This document shows positions 36,451 to 45,321 of a stretch of DNA of 62,415 nt, piece after piece (positions within the stretch are counted from its first letter, which is position 1; every line of letters starts with the position of its first letter). A model generated the notes under the pieces. That model saw only the letters and a list, made by a program, of their open reading frames with translations. It was not told the DNA's origin and ran no database searches. The DNA is from Methylobacterium platani (GTDB taxonomy: Bacteria > Pseudomonadota > Alphaproteobacteria > Rhizobiales > Beijerinckiaceae), in contig NZ_LWHQ01000010.1 in the NCBI RefSeq assembly GCF_001653715.1, forward strand, positions 1 through 62,415, read 5' to 3'. The position numbers and the translations under genes are program-made.

Positions 36451-37278
36451 CTAGCGGGCGTAGCGGCGGCCGAGCAGCGCGGTGCCGAGCGCCGTCAGCG
36501 CCAGGGTCGCGCCGAGCAGGATGAAGGCCAAAGCCGCGCCGAACGGCCAGTTCGTGCTCTTCGAGAACTGGTCGTAGACGGCCGGCGCCATCATCTTGAA
36601 CTGCGAGCCGCCGAGCAGCACCGCGGTCGCGTAGGTGTTCATGCACAGGATGAAGACGAGGACGCAGCCCGCCACCGTGCCGGGCAGCGCCAGCGGCCAC
36701 ACCACCCGGCGGAACACCGTGAAGGCGCTCGCGCCGAGATTCGCCGCCGCCTCCTCCACCGCCCGCGGGATGCTCTCGATCACCGAGGACAGGGTCAGGA
36801 TCATGTAGGGCAGCACCACCGCGATCGTCCCGATGGCGACCGCGCCGGGCGTGTAGATCAGCTGCAGCGGCTCGGCGATCACGCCGAGGCCGCGAAGGCT
36901 CGCGTTGACGAGCCCGTCATTGCCGAGGAGCCCGAGCCAGCCCGCGGCCCGCACGACGTTGCCGACCAAGAGCGGGATCAGGGTGAGCACGGTGACGAGG
37001 CTCTTCCACCGGCTCTCCATCCGGGCGAGCCGATAGGCCGCCGGGAACCCCAGCGCCAGGGTCAGCGCCGTGCAGGTGAAGGCCATGAGGAGCGTCGTGC
37101 CCATCACGCCGCGGTAATACGGGTCGGCGACGGCATTGAGGTAGTTCTGCGCCGTCGTCGCCTCGATCATCAGCTGCGTCGCGCTGTACTGGTTGAGCGA
37201 GATGCGGGCGAGCAGCACCATCGGGCCGACGAGCAGCGCGGCGACGACGAGGAAGGCCGGCAGGATGAGGGCGAACAC
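36451..37278 (-). CDS. ABC permease, PotB type
   Basis: This 275-residue permease has six hydrophobic segments and the EAA loop EEAAANLGASAFTVFRRVVWPLALPG. It is one of two permeases of the spermidine/putrescine-type importer; its partner (PotC type), the ATPase and the binding protein lie upstream at 37.7-40.6 kb. A GTG at 37278 with AAAGG in front is taken; another GTG at 37341 in the same frame would add a 21-residue hydrophilic tail. A dispersed repeat sits between this gene and the binding protein gene, an unusual break in the operon. Confidence 0.82.
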   Translation of the reverse strand: MFALILPAFLVVAALLVGPMVLLARISLNQYSATQLMIEATTAQNYLNAVADPYYRGVMGTTLLMAFTCTALTLALGFPAAYRLARMESRWKSLVTVLTLIPLLVGNVVRAAGWLGLLGNDGLVNASLRGLGVIAEPLQLIYTPGAVAIGTIAVVLPYMILTLSSVIESIPRAVEEAAANLGASAFTVFRRVVWPLALPGTVAGCVLVFILCMNTYATAVLLGGSQFKMMAPAVYDQFSKSTNWPFGAALAFILLGATLALTALGTALLGRRYAR

Positions 37279-37426
37279 GGGCGGACCTTTGGATGGGGCT
37301 TTTCTGGTTGCAGGCGGATAGGGGCGGTTCCCACCTCCCACCGCATAGGGTCATCCCGGGATCGCGAAGCGGCCTCGGAACGAAAGGCTATCCAGGGAAC
37401 TCTCGGACAAGAATGAGGCGCGGGAT

Positions 37427-37608
37427 CCCCTCTCCCGAGCGGGAGAGGGGTAGGGGTGAGGGTGTGACGCTTCAGTGTGAAGCTCGAACCATCGTGCTGG
37501 CGGCTCAACGGTCGCGTCCGATGCGGAACCGTCGCCACCCTCACCCCCGGCCCCTCGCCCACACCTTGGAGCGATACCGGGCAAGCCCGGCATCGCCTGG
37601 AGAGGGGA
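37427..37608 (+). repeat. Dispersed intergenic repeat, copy B
   Basis: This is the second copy of the repeat at 5487-5676, in the same orientation, with high similarity at both ends and a diverged centre. It lies inside the polyamine-type ABC operon, between the binding-protein gene and the PotB-type permease gene. Outer ends carry CCCCTCTCC and GGAGAGGGG. A short related piece occurs at 50150-50190. Confidence 0.85.
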
Positions 37609-37671
37609 GACCTGCGCGAGACTCGTCCCGGAATTTGGTCGGACAGCGCGGGTAAAAGCTAATCCGACAGA

Positions 37672-38700
37672 CTACCCCTTGAACTCCTTGTTCCAGAAGT
37701 CGTTGAACGCCGCCTGCTGCGCCTGCATCGTCGCGTAGTCGAGCGGGCGGAGCTTGGCCTGCTGGGCCTCCGTCAGGCTGATCTGCTTGGCCAGATCGTC
37801 GGGGAGCTTCGCGTCCTTGACCGTCGGCACGTAGCCCATCTTCCGGGCGAAGGCGACCTGGGCCTGCGGATCGAGCATGGCGTTCAGGTACTTGAAGGCG
37901 CCGTCCTTGGCCCGCGAGTTCTTCGGCACGCCGGCCTCGAACAGGATCGGCAGCGCGCCCTCCTCGGGGATCGCCATCTCGACCGGGATACCGGCCTGCT
38001 TCCACATGAAGCCGCGGGCGAGCCACATCATCGAGATCCACACCTCCTCGGACTTCAGCGCCGCGGCCAGGGTCTCGTTCGACGGGTAGACCTTGGGCTC
38101 GAGCTTCTTCAGGTCCATCAGGGCGGCCTTGCCCTTGGTGAAGTCGGTGGGCGTGCCGCCGGCCCCGATATTGGCGCCGGCCATGTTGAAGTTCCAGAGG
38201 ATGTCCGACAGGCCGACCCGGCCCTTGTACTTCGGGTCGAAGATGTCGGCGTAGCGGGTCGGCGGGGTGGTGACCTTGCTCGGGTTGTAGAGCACGACAA
38301 GCGCCGAGTAGATGTGCGGGATCGAGTGCGGCTTCTTGAAGACGTCGATCACCTGCGACAGGCGCGGCACCTCAGCGGCCGGCACCGTCTCCAGCACGCC
38401 GAGCTGGCTCAGCATGTAGCTGTCGATGTCGTTGATGCAGGCGACGTCCATGCTGGCGCGGCGGCTGGTGCGCTCGGCGATCAGCTTGGTGCGGCGCGGG
38501 TCCTGGTTGGCGATGTCCTGGGACACCTCGATGCCCTGCGGCTTCATCAGCGGCACGTCGATGTTCTGCTGCAGCAGCGCACCGTAATCGCCGCCCCAGG
38601 TGCCGACGACGATCGACGAGGATTCGGCCCGGGCGGGAAGCGTGCCGTAGAGGCCGAGGGCGGCGCTGCCGGCCAACAGGGAGCGACGGGTGACGATCAT
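37672..38700 (-). CDS. Periplasmic polyamine-type binding protein
   Basis: This 342-residue exported receptor of the spermidine/putrescine/iron type II-IV binding protein group has the Tat-like N-terminus TRRSLLAGSAALGL, then SIVVGTWGGDYGALLQ, VLYNPSKVTTPPTRYADIFDPKYKGRVGL and AMLDPQAQVAFARKMGYVPT. The ligand is probably cationic or amide-bearing. Its ATG overlaps the ATPase stop (ATGA). It works with the ATPase and two permeases around it. Confidence 0.86.
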   Translation of the reverse strand: MIVTRRSLLAGSAALGLYGTLPARAESSSIVVGTWGGDYGALLQQNIDVPLMKPQGIEVSQDIANQDPRRTKLIAERTSRRASMDVACINDIDSYMLSQLGVLETVPAAEVPRLSQVIDVFKKPHSIPHIYSALVVLYNPSKVTTPPTRYADIFDPKYKGRVGLSDILWNFNMAGANIGAGGTPTDFTKGKAALMDLKKLEPKVYPSNETLAAALKSEEVWISMMWLARGFMWKQAGIPVEMAIPEEGALPILFEAGVPKNSRAKDGAFKYLNAMLDPQAQVAFARKMGYVPTVKDAKLPDDLAKQISLTEAQQAKLRPLDYATMQAQQAAFNDFWNKEFKG

Positions 38701-39758
38701 CGGGCGGGGCCTTCTGCTGCGGGGATGACGCGGGCTGCATCCGCAGCCCAGGTGATGCGGACGGGATCGCCGGCGGCGAGGCGACGGCGGGGATCGTCGG
38801 GGAGCGGCGTCGACGTCACCGCGACGATCGCTTCGCCGGCCAGTTCCAGGTGATACTCGGTGCGGGCGCCGAGATAGGTCACGGCCCGGAGCCGCCCGGT
38901 GCCGGCGGGATCGGGGGCGACCTCGATCCGCTCGGGCCGGATCGCCAGCATGCCGGTGCGGGCGGTCGCGTCGGGCGTGCAGGGGAGCGCGGCACCGCTC
39001 GCGAGGCGGAACACGTCGGCCCCCTCGCGGGCGCCGTCGAGCAGGTTGCAGCGGCCGACGAAGCCGGCCACGAAGGTGTTGGCCGGGCGCTCGTAGAGGT
39101 CTTCGGCACTGCCGACCTGCAGCACCCGGCCGTGCTCCATCACCACCAGCCGGTCGGCCATGGCCAGCGCCTCGTCCTGGTCGTGGGTGACCATCAGGGT
39201 GGTCAGCCCGAGCCGCTTCTGCAATTCGCGGATCTCCAGGCCGACCTCGGAACGCAGCTTGGCGTCGAGGTTCGACAGGGGTTCGTCGAGGAGGAACACC
39301 GCCGGGCTCACCACCAGGGCGCGGGCGAGCGCCACACGCTGCTGCTGGCCGCCCGAGAGCTGGCGCGGCAGCCGGTCGGCCAGCGCATCGAGACGCACCA
39401 GCCGCAGCGCCTCGGCGATGCGCCGGTCGCGCTCCGCTTTGCCCACCTTCCGCATCTCGAGCCCGAAGCCGACGTTGTCGGCGACGCTCATGTGCGGGAA
39501 CAGCGCGTAGGACTGGAACACCATGCCGGTGTCGCGGGCGTGGGGCGGCTGCCGCGTCACGTCGCGGCCGCCGATGACGATGCGGCCGGCAGTCGGCTCG
39601 ATGAAGCCCGCGACCATGCGGAGCGTCGTGGTCTTGCCGCAGCCCGAGGGGCCGAGCAAAGCCACGAGCTCGCCCTGGCGGATGTCGAGGTCGACGCCGG
39701 CGACGGCGAGGGCCTCGCCGTAGCGCTTGGTGACGCCGTCGAGGAGGAGGGTGCCCAT
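38697..39758 (-). CDS. ABC ATPase, PotA type
   Basis: This 353-residue ATPase has Walker A GPSGCGKTT, signature LSGGQQQRVALARAL, Walker B VFLLDEPLSNLD and a TOBE-like C-terminal domain from about residue 280 (GMLAIRPERIEV). This is the normal layout for spermidine/putrescine and related importers. It overlaps the PotC-type permease by one base at its start and the binding-protein gene by four at its end. Confidence 0.9.
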   Translation of the reverse strand: MGTLLLDGVTKRYGEALAVAGVDLDIRQGELVALLGPSGCGKTTTLRMVAGFIEPTAGRIVIGGRDVTRQPPHARDTGMVFQSYALFPHMSVADNVGFGLEMRKVGKAERDRRIAEALRLVRLDALADRLPRQLSGGQQQRVALARALVVSPAVFLLDEPLSNLDAKLRSEVGLEIRELQKRLGLTTLMVTHDQDEALAMADRLVVMEHGRVLQVGSAEDLYERPANTFVAGFVGRCNLLDGAREGADVFRLASGAALPCTPDATARTGMLAIRPERIEVAPDPAGTGRLRAVTYLGARTEYHLELAGEAIVAVTSTPLPDDPRRRLAAGDPVRITWAADAARVIPAAEGPAR

Positions 39759-40618
39759 CAGACGATCCGCGACAGCTTCACGAACCGGTCGGTGACCAGC
39801 ATCAGGATCGTCACCATCAGGATCTGCGCGGTCGCGACGGCGGCCAGGGTCGGGTCCATTCGGAATTCCAGGTAGCTCAGCATGGCGACGGGCAGCGTGG
39901 TGCGGCCCGGGCCGACGAGGAGCAGGTTCAGTTCGAGGTTCTCGAAGCTCGCCACGAAGGAGAACAGCGCCGCCGCCACGATGCCGGGCCGCAGCATCGG
40001 CAGCGTGATGCGGCGGAACACCGTGACCGGCCGGGCGCCGAGATTGGCCGCCGCCTCCTCCGCCGAGCGGTCGAGCCCGGCGAGGCTCGCGGTGACGAGG
40101 CGCACCGTCCAGGGAATCGTGATCAGCACGTTGGCGGCGACGAGGCCGCCGAGGGTCGCCTTGATGTCCATGTCGAGCCAGTCCTCGGCCCGCAGGTAGA
40201 ACATGTAGAGGGCGGACCCCGCGACGATCGCCGGCACCGCGAGAGGGGCGAGCAGGAAGGTGTTGATGAGCCCGCGCCCCGGGATGTTCGCCCGCACCAG
40301 CGCGAGCGCCGCGGCGGTGCCGAGCGGCACGCCGATGGCGGTCGCCGCGAGCGCGATCTGGAGCGAGGTGAGGAAGCCGCGGGCGAAGTCGCGCTGCGCC
40401 CAGGCGTTGACGTACCAGCGCAGGGTGAGCCCGTCCGGCGGGAAGCCGACGATCTCCTGGTCGAAGAACGAGGTGACGATCACCATCACGATCGGCGCGA
40501 ACACGATCGCGTAGGCGAGGATGACCACCGCCAGGAAGGCGAGGCGGCCGAGCCGGACCGACGGGCCGGGACCGGCCGCGGCGGCGGGAGACAGGGAGGC
40601 GGCGCTCATGCGGTCCAT
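39758..40618 (-). CDS. ABC permease, PotC type
   Basis: This 286-residue permease has six hydrophobic segments and the EAA loop EEAAANLGARPVTVFRRITLPMLRPGIV. It is the first gene of the importer operon on the minus strand. Two start codons nine bases apart (40618 and 40609) fit the frame; the first is used. The TetR gene lies upstream on the same strand, with a 172-base gap. Confidence 0.86.
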   Translation of the reverse strand: MDRMSAASLSPAAAAGPGPSVRLGRLAFLAVVILAYAIVFAPIVMVIVTSFFDQEIVGFPPDGLTLRWYVNAWAQRDFARGFLTSLQIALAATAIGVPLGTAAALALVRANIPGRGLINTFLLAPLAVPAIVAGSALYMFYLRAEDWLDMDIKATLGGLVAANVLITIPWTVRLVTASLAGLDRSAEEAAANLGARPVTVFRRITLPMLRPGIVAAALFSFVASFENLELNLLLVGPGRTTLPVAMLSYLEFRMDPTLAAVATAQILMVTILMLVTDRFVKLSRIV

Positions 40619-40790
40619 GGATCGAGGTCTAACGGCTGCAGGACAGCTGACCTATTTGTAAGACAGGTACCGGGCCTGCTGGCAAGACAGGTGCCGGGCT
40701 CTCGGCCGATCGAGCCGTTGGCAAGACGGATGCCAACGAGCCGGGTGCCGAGACGATGGATGCCGGGTACGCGCCCGCGTCCCCCGCCGC

Positions 40791-41480
40791 TCATGCCACC
40801 GCCTCGCGGAAGCGCGGGGCCGCGAAGGTGGCGTCCCCCGCCGGGCCGGCGATCAGCTGCGGCAGCACCGCCTTCCAGGCCTCGATCAGGTCGCGGAAAT
40901 AGTCCGGGTCCGGGCGCAGCACGGTCTGCACCCCCATGCCGCGCATCAGGTTGACGGTGAGGTTGAGGATGATCCGGGCCTCCCGCGGCGGCCGGGCGTC
41001 GGAATCGCAGAACTCGACCCAGATCGTGTCGAGGGCGGCGTGGAAGCGCTGCACCACCGGGATCAGGCCGTCGCGCAACGCCGCGTCGGTGCGGGCCTCG
41101 TTGATCAGCTCCAGCGAGAGCTGGAAGAACCGGCCGGAGAAGAGCGGCCACAGGAACTCGACGAAATCGGCGAGCGGCAGCGCCCCCGCGCGCACGTCCC
41201 GCGACACCGAGCGGATCTCGGCGGTGCCGTCGTCGAGCAGGGTCTCGAGGGCGGCGCGCACCAGGTCGGCCCGGGTCGGGAAGTGGTGCAGCAGCGCCCC
41301 GCGCGAGACCTGCGCCCGCTCGGCGATCGCCTGCGTGGTGGCAGCGTGGTAGCCGACGGCATGGATCTCGTCGATCGTCGCGCGCACCACCCGCTCGCGG
41401 GTCGCGAGGCTGCGCGCCTGCGGCTGCCGTCCAGCCTGCGGCTGCCGTCCAGCCTGCGGCTGCCGTGCGGTCTGCGTCAC
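40791..41480 (-). CDS. TetR-family regulator with an N-terminal repeat tail
   Basis: This 229-residue TetR regulator has an HTH at about residues 48-75 (ATTQAIAERAQVSRGALLHHFPTRADLV). The first 23 residues are a repeat tail with three copies of RQPQAG or RQPQAR, encoded by 18-base DNA repeats (41416-41466). The gene is divergent from the amidohydrolase gene at 41609, and a 26-base palindrome lies between them. It therefore probably represses that enzyme and perhaps the polyamine-type importer downstream on its own strand. Confidence 0.85.
   Translation of the reverse strand: MTQTARQPQAGRQPQAGRQPQARSLATRERVVRATIDEIHAVGYHAATTQAIAERAQVSRGALLHHFPTRADLVRAALETLLDDGTAEIRSVSRDVRAGALPLADFVEFLWPLFSGRFFQLSLELINEARTDAALRDGLIPVVQRFHAALDTIWVEFCDSDARPPREARIILNLTVNLMRGMGVQTVLRPDPDYFRDLIEAWKAVLPQLIAGPAGDATFAAPRFREAVA
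41416..41466. repeat. 18-base tandem repeat inside the second TetR gene
   Basis: Units at 41416-41433, 41434-41451 and 41452-41466 (the last partial) read GCCTGCGGCTGCCGTCCA. On the coding strand each encodes six residues of the RQPQAG type. The first two are identical, indicating recent duplication. Confidence 0.9.
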
Positions 41481-41507
41481 CGATCCTCCCGCTCGCGAGC
41501 GCCTGAT

Positions 41508-41533
41508 AAAAAAACAAGCTTGCCTGTTTTTTT
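41508..41533. promoter_or_regulatory. 26-base palindrome, candidate operator of the second TetR
   Basis: A run of seven A followed by CAAGC is mirrored by GCCTG and seven T, giving a palindrome with one mismatch per arm and a two-base centre. It lies 28 bases upstream of the TetR start and 76 bases before the divergent amidohydrolase ATG. The AT tract also stands out from the GC-rich background. Confidence 0.6.
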
Positions 41534-41608
41534 CGCGCTGTCCAGTGTGCCGGGCAACGCCGCGCGCCCTCGTCCACGGGCCGCCTCGACCGAAGAAGGA
41601 CCGCCCGC

Positions 41609-42853
41609 ATGAGCGCCGACCTCGTCCTGTTCCGCAACGCCCGGATCCTCGACGGCACCCACGACACCGCGCTCGACGGGTACGACGTGCTGGTCGAGGG
41701 CGGCACGATCCGCGAGGTCTCGGACCGGCCGCTGACCGCGTCGTCGGCCCGGGTGATCGATCTGGCCGGGCGCACGCTGATGCCGGGCCTGATCGACTGC
41801 CACGTCCACGTCATCGCGACGATCCCCGACCTCGGCGCCAATGCCGAGCTGCCGGATTCGCTGGTGGCCCTGCGCACCGCCAGGATCATGCGCGGGATGC
41901 TGATGCGCGGCTTCACCACCGTGCGCGACCTCGGCGGCGCCGATCACGGGCTGGTCATGGCGGTGCGGGAAGGGCTGATCGACGGCCCGCGCCTCGTGAT
42001 CTGCGGCAAGGCGCTGTCGCAGACCGGCGGCCACACCGACTATCGCGGCCGCTACCATTCCCGCGACGTGAGCCATTACGGCACCAAGCTCGGCGCGATG
42101 GGCCGGGTCTGCGACGGGGTCGACGCGGTGCGCCGGGTGGCGCGCGAGGAGATCAAGGCCGGCGCCGACTTCATCAAGATCATGGCCAATGGCGGCGTGT
42201 CCTCGCCGACCGACCCGATCGCGTTCCTGGGCTACTCCGTCGACGAGCTGCGGGCGATCGTCGAGGAGGCGACCAACGCGCAGACCTACGTCGCCGCCCA
42301 CCTCTACACCGACGCGGCGATCCGCCGGGCGGTGGAGAACGGGGTGATCTCGGTCGAGCACGGCAACCTGGTGACGCCCGAGACCGCGCGGCTGATCCGC
42401 GACAAGGGCGCCTACGTGGTGCCGACCAACGTCACCTTCGACGCGCTCGCCAAGGAGGGCGCGTCCCTCGGCCTGCCGCCGGCCTCGGTCGCCAAGATCG
42501 AGGACGTGCGCGAGGCGGGGCTCTCCGCCCTCGAGACCCTGCGGGAGGCCGGCGTGATGATGGCCTACGGCACCGATCTCCTCGGCGAGATGCACCGCCA
42601 CCAGTCGGAGGAGTTCGTGATCCGCGGCCGCTGCCTGCCGGCGATCGAGGTCATCCGCTCGGCCACGGTCAACGCCGCCAAGGTCGTGCGCCTGGAGGGC
42701 AAGGCGGGCGTGGTGGCGCCGGGCGCCTTCGCCGACCTGATCGTGGTCGACGGCGATCCGCTCGCCGACCTGTCGCTGCTGACCGGCCAGGGCCGCCACA
42801 TGCGGGCGATCATGATCGACGGACGCTTCGTCAAGGACGAGCTGGCGGCCTGA
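41609..42853 (+). CDS. Amidohydrolase-superfamily enzyme (Xaa-Pro dipeptidase-like group)
   Basis: This 414-residue enzyme has HxH in LIDCHVHVIA, a carboxylated-Lys candidate in DFIKIMANGG, single His in AAHLYTDAAI and SVEHGNL, and the catalytic Asp in AYGTDLLGEMH. The set matches cytosolic amidohydrolases of the prolidase/carboxypeptidase-like subgroup (binuclear zinc). ATG 41609 begins the family homology. It is divergent from a TetR gene. Together with the first amidohydrolase it suggests stepwise hydrolysis of one imported compound. Confidence 0.87.
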   Translation: MSADLVLFRNARILDGTHDTALDGYDVLVEGGTIREVSDRPLTASSARVIDLAGRTLMPGLIDCHVHVIATIPDLGANAELPDSLVALRTARIMRGMLMRGFTTVRDLGGADHGLVMAVREGLIDGPRLVICGKALSQTGGHTDYRGRYHSRDVSHYGTKLGAMGRVCDGVDAVRRVAREEIKAGADFIKIMANGGVSSPTDPIAFLGYSVDELRAIVEEATNAQTYVAAHLYTDAAIRRAVENGVISVEHGNLVTPETARLIRDKGAYVVPTNVTFDALAKEGASLGLPPASVAKIEDVREAGLSALETLREAGVMMAYGTDLLGEMHRHQSEEFVIRGRCLPAIEVIRSATVNAAKVVRLEGKAGVVAPGAFADLIVVDGDPLADLSLLTGQGRHMRAIMIDGRFVKDELAA

Positions 42854-43137
42854 TCCGGCGCGTCGAGGATCGCGTTCTCTGACCGAGGTCGGTTCGACGG
42901 GAGTGGTCGGTCGATCCGGCGCGGATCCCGACAACACGCCATCCCGGGACCGCGCGGCGGAACCCGGGATGGCGGGTGAGGGTGTGAATCCAGCCTGCGA
43001 ACTCAAACGGCCTCTGAGCAGGATCGTCGATCGGGCGCGATCTCGGATCGCCGGCACCCCTGGAGGAGGTGGACGAGTGAGTATTTAGGGCCGGTCTGGA
43101 TTTCCGGCCGCTGAACGCACTCGGACGGCCCGCGCCC
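42854..43137. other. Intergenic region with a terminator-like hairpin
   Basis: Bases 42937-42948 (CGCCATCCCGGG) pair perfectly with 42963-42974 around a 14-base loop. The hairpin may end the amidohydrolase transcript or belong to a dispersed family. No gene is seen in the rest. Confidence 0.55.
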
Positions 43138-43281
43138 TCAGCAGCAGCCGGACTTGACGCTGCCGCAGGTATGGGCAGGGGGCGGGCAGGCCGGGGCCGG
43201 CGGCGGGCAGGGCGGGGGGCAGGCGGGCTTGCAGCAGCCGCCGGCGACGGAACCGAGGGACTTGGCGTCGAGCTTCTTCAT
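43138..43281 (-). CDS. 47-residue Cys/Pro-rich peptide with double-glycine leader
   Basis: This small gene encodes 47 residues. Residues 1-15 (MKKLDAKSLGSVAGG) match the double-glycine leader pattern, with hydrophobic residues at -12, -7 and -4 relative to the cut, as in peptides processed by C39 peptidase exporters. The 32-residue core has eight Cys, at 16, 17, 21, 25, 32, 39, 46 and 47. CC occurs at both ends and three PPP tracts lie between. A plausible product is a disulfide-rich or metal-binding secreted peptide. AGAGAATGG precedes the ATG. No dedicated exporter or modifying enzyme is next to it. The reading frame, the leader pattern and the Cys content together argue that the gene is real. 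Confidence 0.65.
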   Translation of the reverse strand: MKKLDAKSLGSVAGGCCKPACPPPCPPPAPACPPPAHTCGSVKSGCC

Positions 43282-43299
43282 GATGCCATTCTCTGTCTG

Positions 43300-43324
43300 A
43301 CGGCAGATCTCGCGTGACTGCCGT
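43300..43324. promoter_or_regulatory. Hairpin in the leader of the Cys-rich peptide gene
   Basis: ACGGCAG (43300-43306) pairs perfectly with CTGCCGT (43318-43324) around an 11-base loop, 19 bases upstream of the peptide ATG. It could be an operator or a translational control hairpin. The next 90 bases upstream are AT-rich and should hold the promoter. Confidence 0.4.
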
Positions 43325-43411
43325 AGTTAAAGAATGGTTGATGACCCAAGGTCTGTCCAGATCCGCTCAAATACTGTTACAATTAGAAAACAATGGAAAC
43401 ATGAGAACGGT

Positions 43412-43472
43412 ATGCCCGGCAAAGACTTGATATGTTAGAGCTCGACATACGTAGGTATTCTTGGCCGGGCAT
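43412..43472 (-). terminator. Inverted repeat downstream of the DeoR-type gene
   Basis: ATGCCCGGC (43412-43420) is repeated inverted as GCCGGGCAT (43464-43472). The loop is long (43 bases) and AT-rich. It lies 66 bases beyond the DeoR-type stop on the minus strand and could terminate that operon, or be a remnant of a small mobile repeat. Confidence 0.4.
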
Positions 43473-43537
43473 CGCCGGCGCGTGCAGGTGGGCGGAGCCG
43501 GGTCCCGTCGTGTCGGCAGCTGCGGCGGAAGGCGGGA

Positions 43538-44317
43538 TCAGGATCCCGCCCGCACCACCCGCGCCCCGGCCTCCTCGGCCTCCGCGCACTGCGCCTGCGT
43601 GGCGCCGGCATCCGTCACCAGGGTCCAGCGCCGCGGCAGCGGTGCCCAGGCCCCTTGCGTCGCGCGGCCGAGCTTGGACGAATCCATCAGCACCACCACC
43701 TCGGCGGCCTGCTCCATCATCAGCGACTTGAGCGAGACCTGCTCGATCGCCGCCTCGCACAACCCGCGGCCGGCGACGAACCCGTCGCCGCTCACCACCG
43801 CCTTGTCGGCGGTGAGCCGGCGCAAGGACGCCTCGGCCAGCGGACCCATGGTGCTCATGCTGCCCGGGCGCACCGCGCCGCCGAGCACCGTGAGCGCGAG
43901 GCCGGGCGCGCCGGCGAGCACGCCGACGAGCGGCAGGTTGTTGGTGATGATCGCGTGACGGCGCCCGGGACGCCCGGCCCCGCCGATCAGCCCGGCCCCG
44001 AAGGTCGCCACCGTCGAGCCGCCGTCGAGGACCAGGATGTCGTCGTCGGAGAGGAGGCCTATGGCGGCACGCGCGATCGCGGCCTTCTCGGGCCGGGCCT
44101 GCGCCTCGCGCTCCGGCAGGCTCGTCTCGGGCAGCGGGTGGGCGATCACCGCGCCGCCATAGGTGCGCCGGATCGTCTTCTCGCTCGCCAGCTGCTGCAG
44201 GTCGCGGCGGATCGTCGAGGCGGAGACGCCGAAGCGCTCCGCCAGTTCCTCGACCACCACCTCGCCGGCCTGCAGCGCCTCGAGCAGCAGCGGGTGGCGG
44301 TGCCGGCCGCGGGTCAT
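43538..44317 (-). CDS. DeoR-family regulator of the sugar-acid operon
   Basis: This 259-residue DeoR/GlpR regulator has the N-terminal HTH with ELAERFGVSASTIRRDLQQL at residues about 24-43 and the ligand domain with ILVLDGGSTVATFG and KAVVSGDGFVAGRGL. It lies downstream of pdxA2 on the same strand with a five-base gap. DeoR regulators bind phosphorylated sugars or sugar acids; here 4-phospho-threonate is the likely effector. Confidence 0.9.
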   Translation of the reverse strand: MTRGRHRHPLLLEALQAGEVVVEELAERFGVSASTIRRDLQQLASEKTIRRTYGGAVIAHPLPETSLPEREAQARPEKAAIARAAIGLLSDDDILVLDGGSTVATFGAGLIGGAGRPGRRHAIITNNLPLVGVLAGAPGLALTVLGGAVRPGSMSTMGPLAEASLRRLTADKAVVSGDGFVAGRGLCEAAIEQVSLKSLMMEQAAEVVVLMDSSKLGRATQGAWAPLPRRWTLVTDAGATQAQCAEAEEAGARVVRAGS

Positions 44318-44322
44318 GGATC

Positions 44323-45317
<995 letters not shown>

Positions 45318-45321
<4 letters not shown>

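Noticed and set aside
40619..40790. Degenerate repeats after the TetR stop that look like short tandem units
   Set aside because: Blocks such as GACAGGTGCCGGG recur but with irregular length, and no clear element or gene could be defined.
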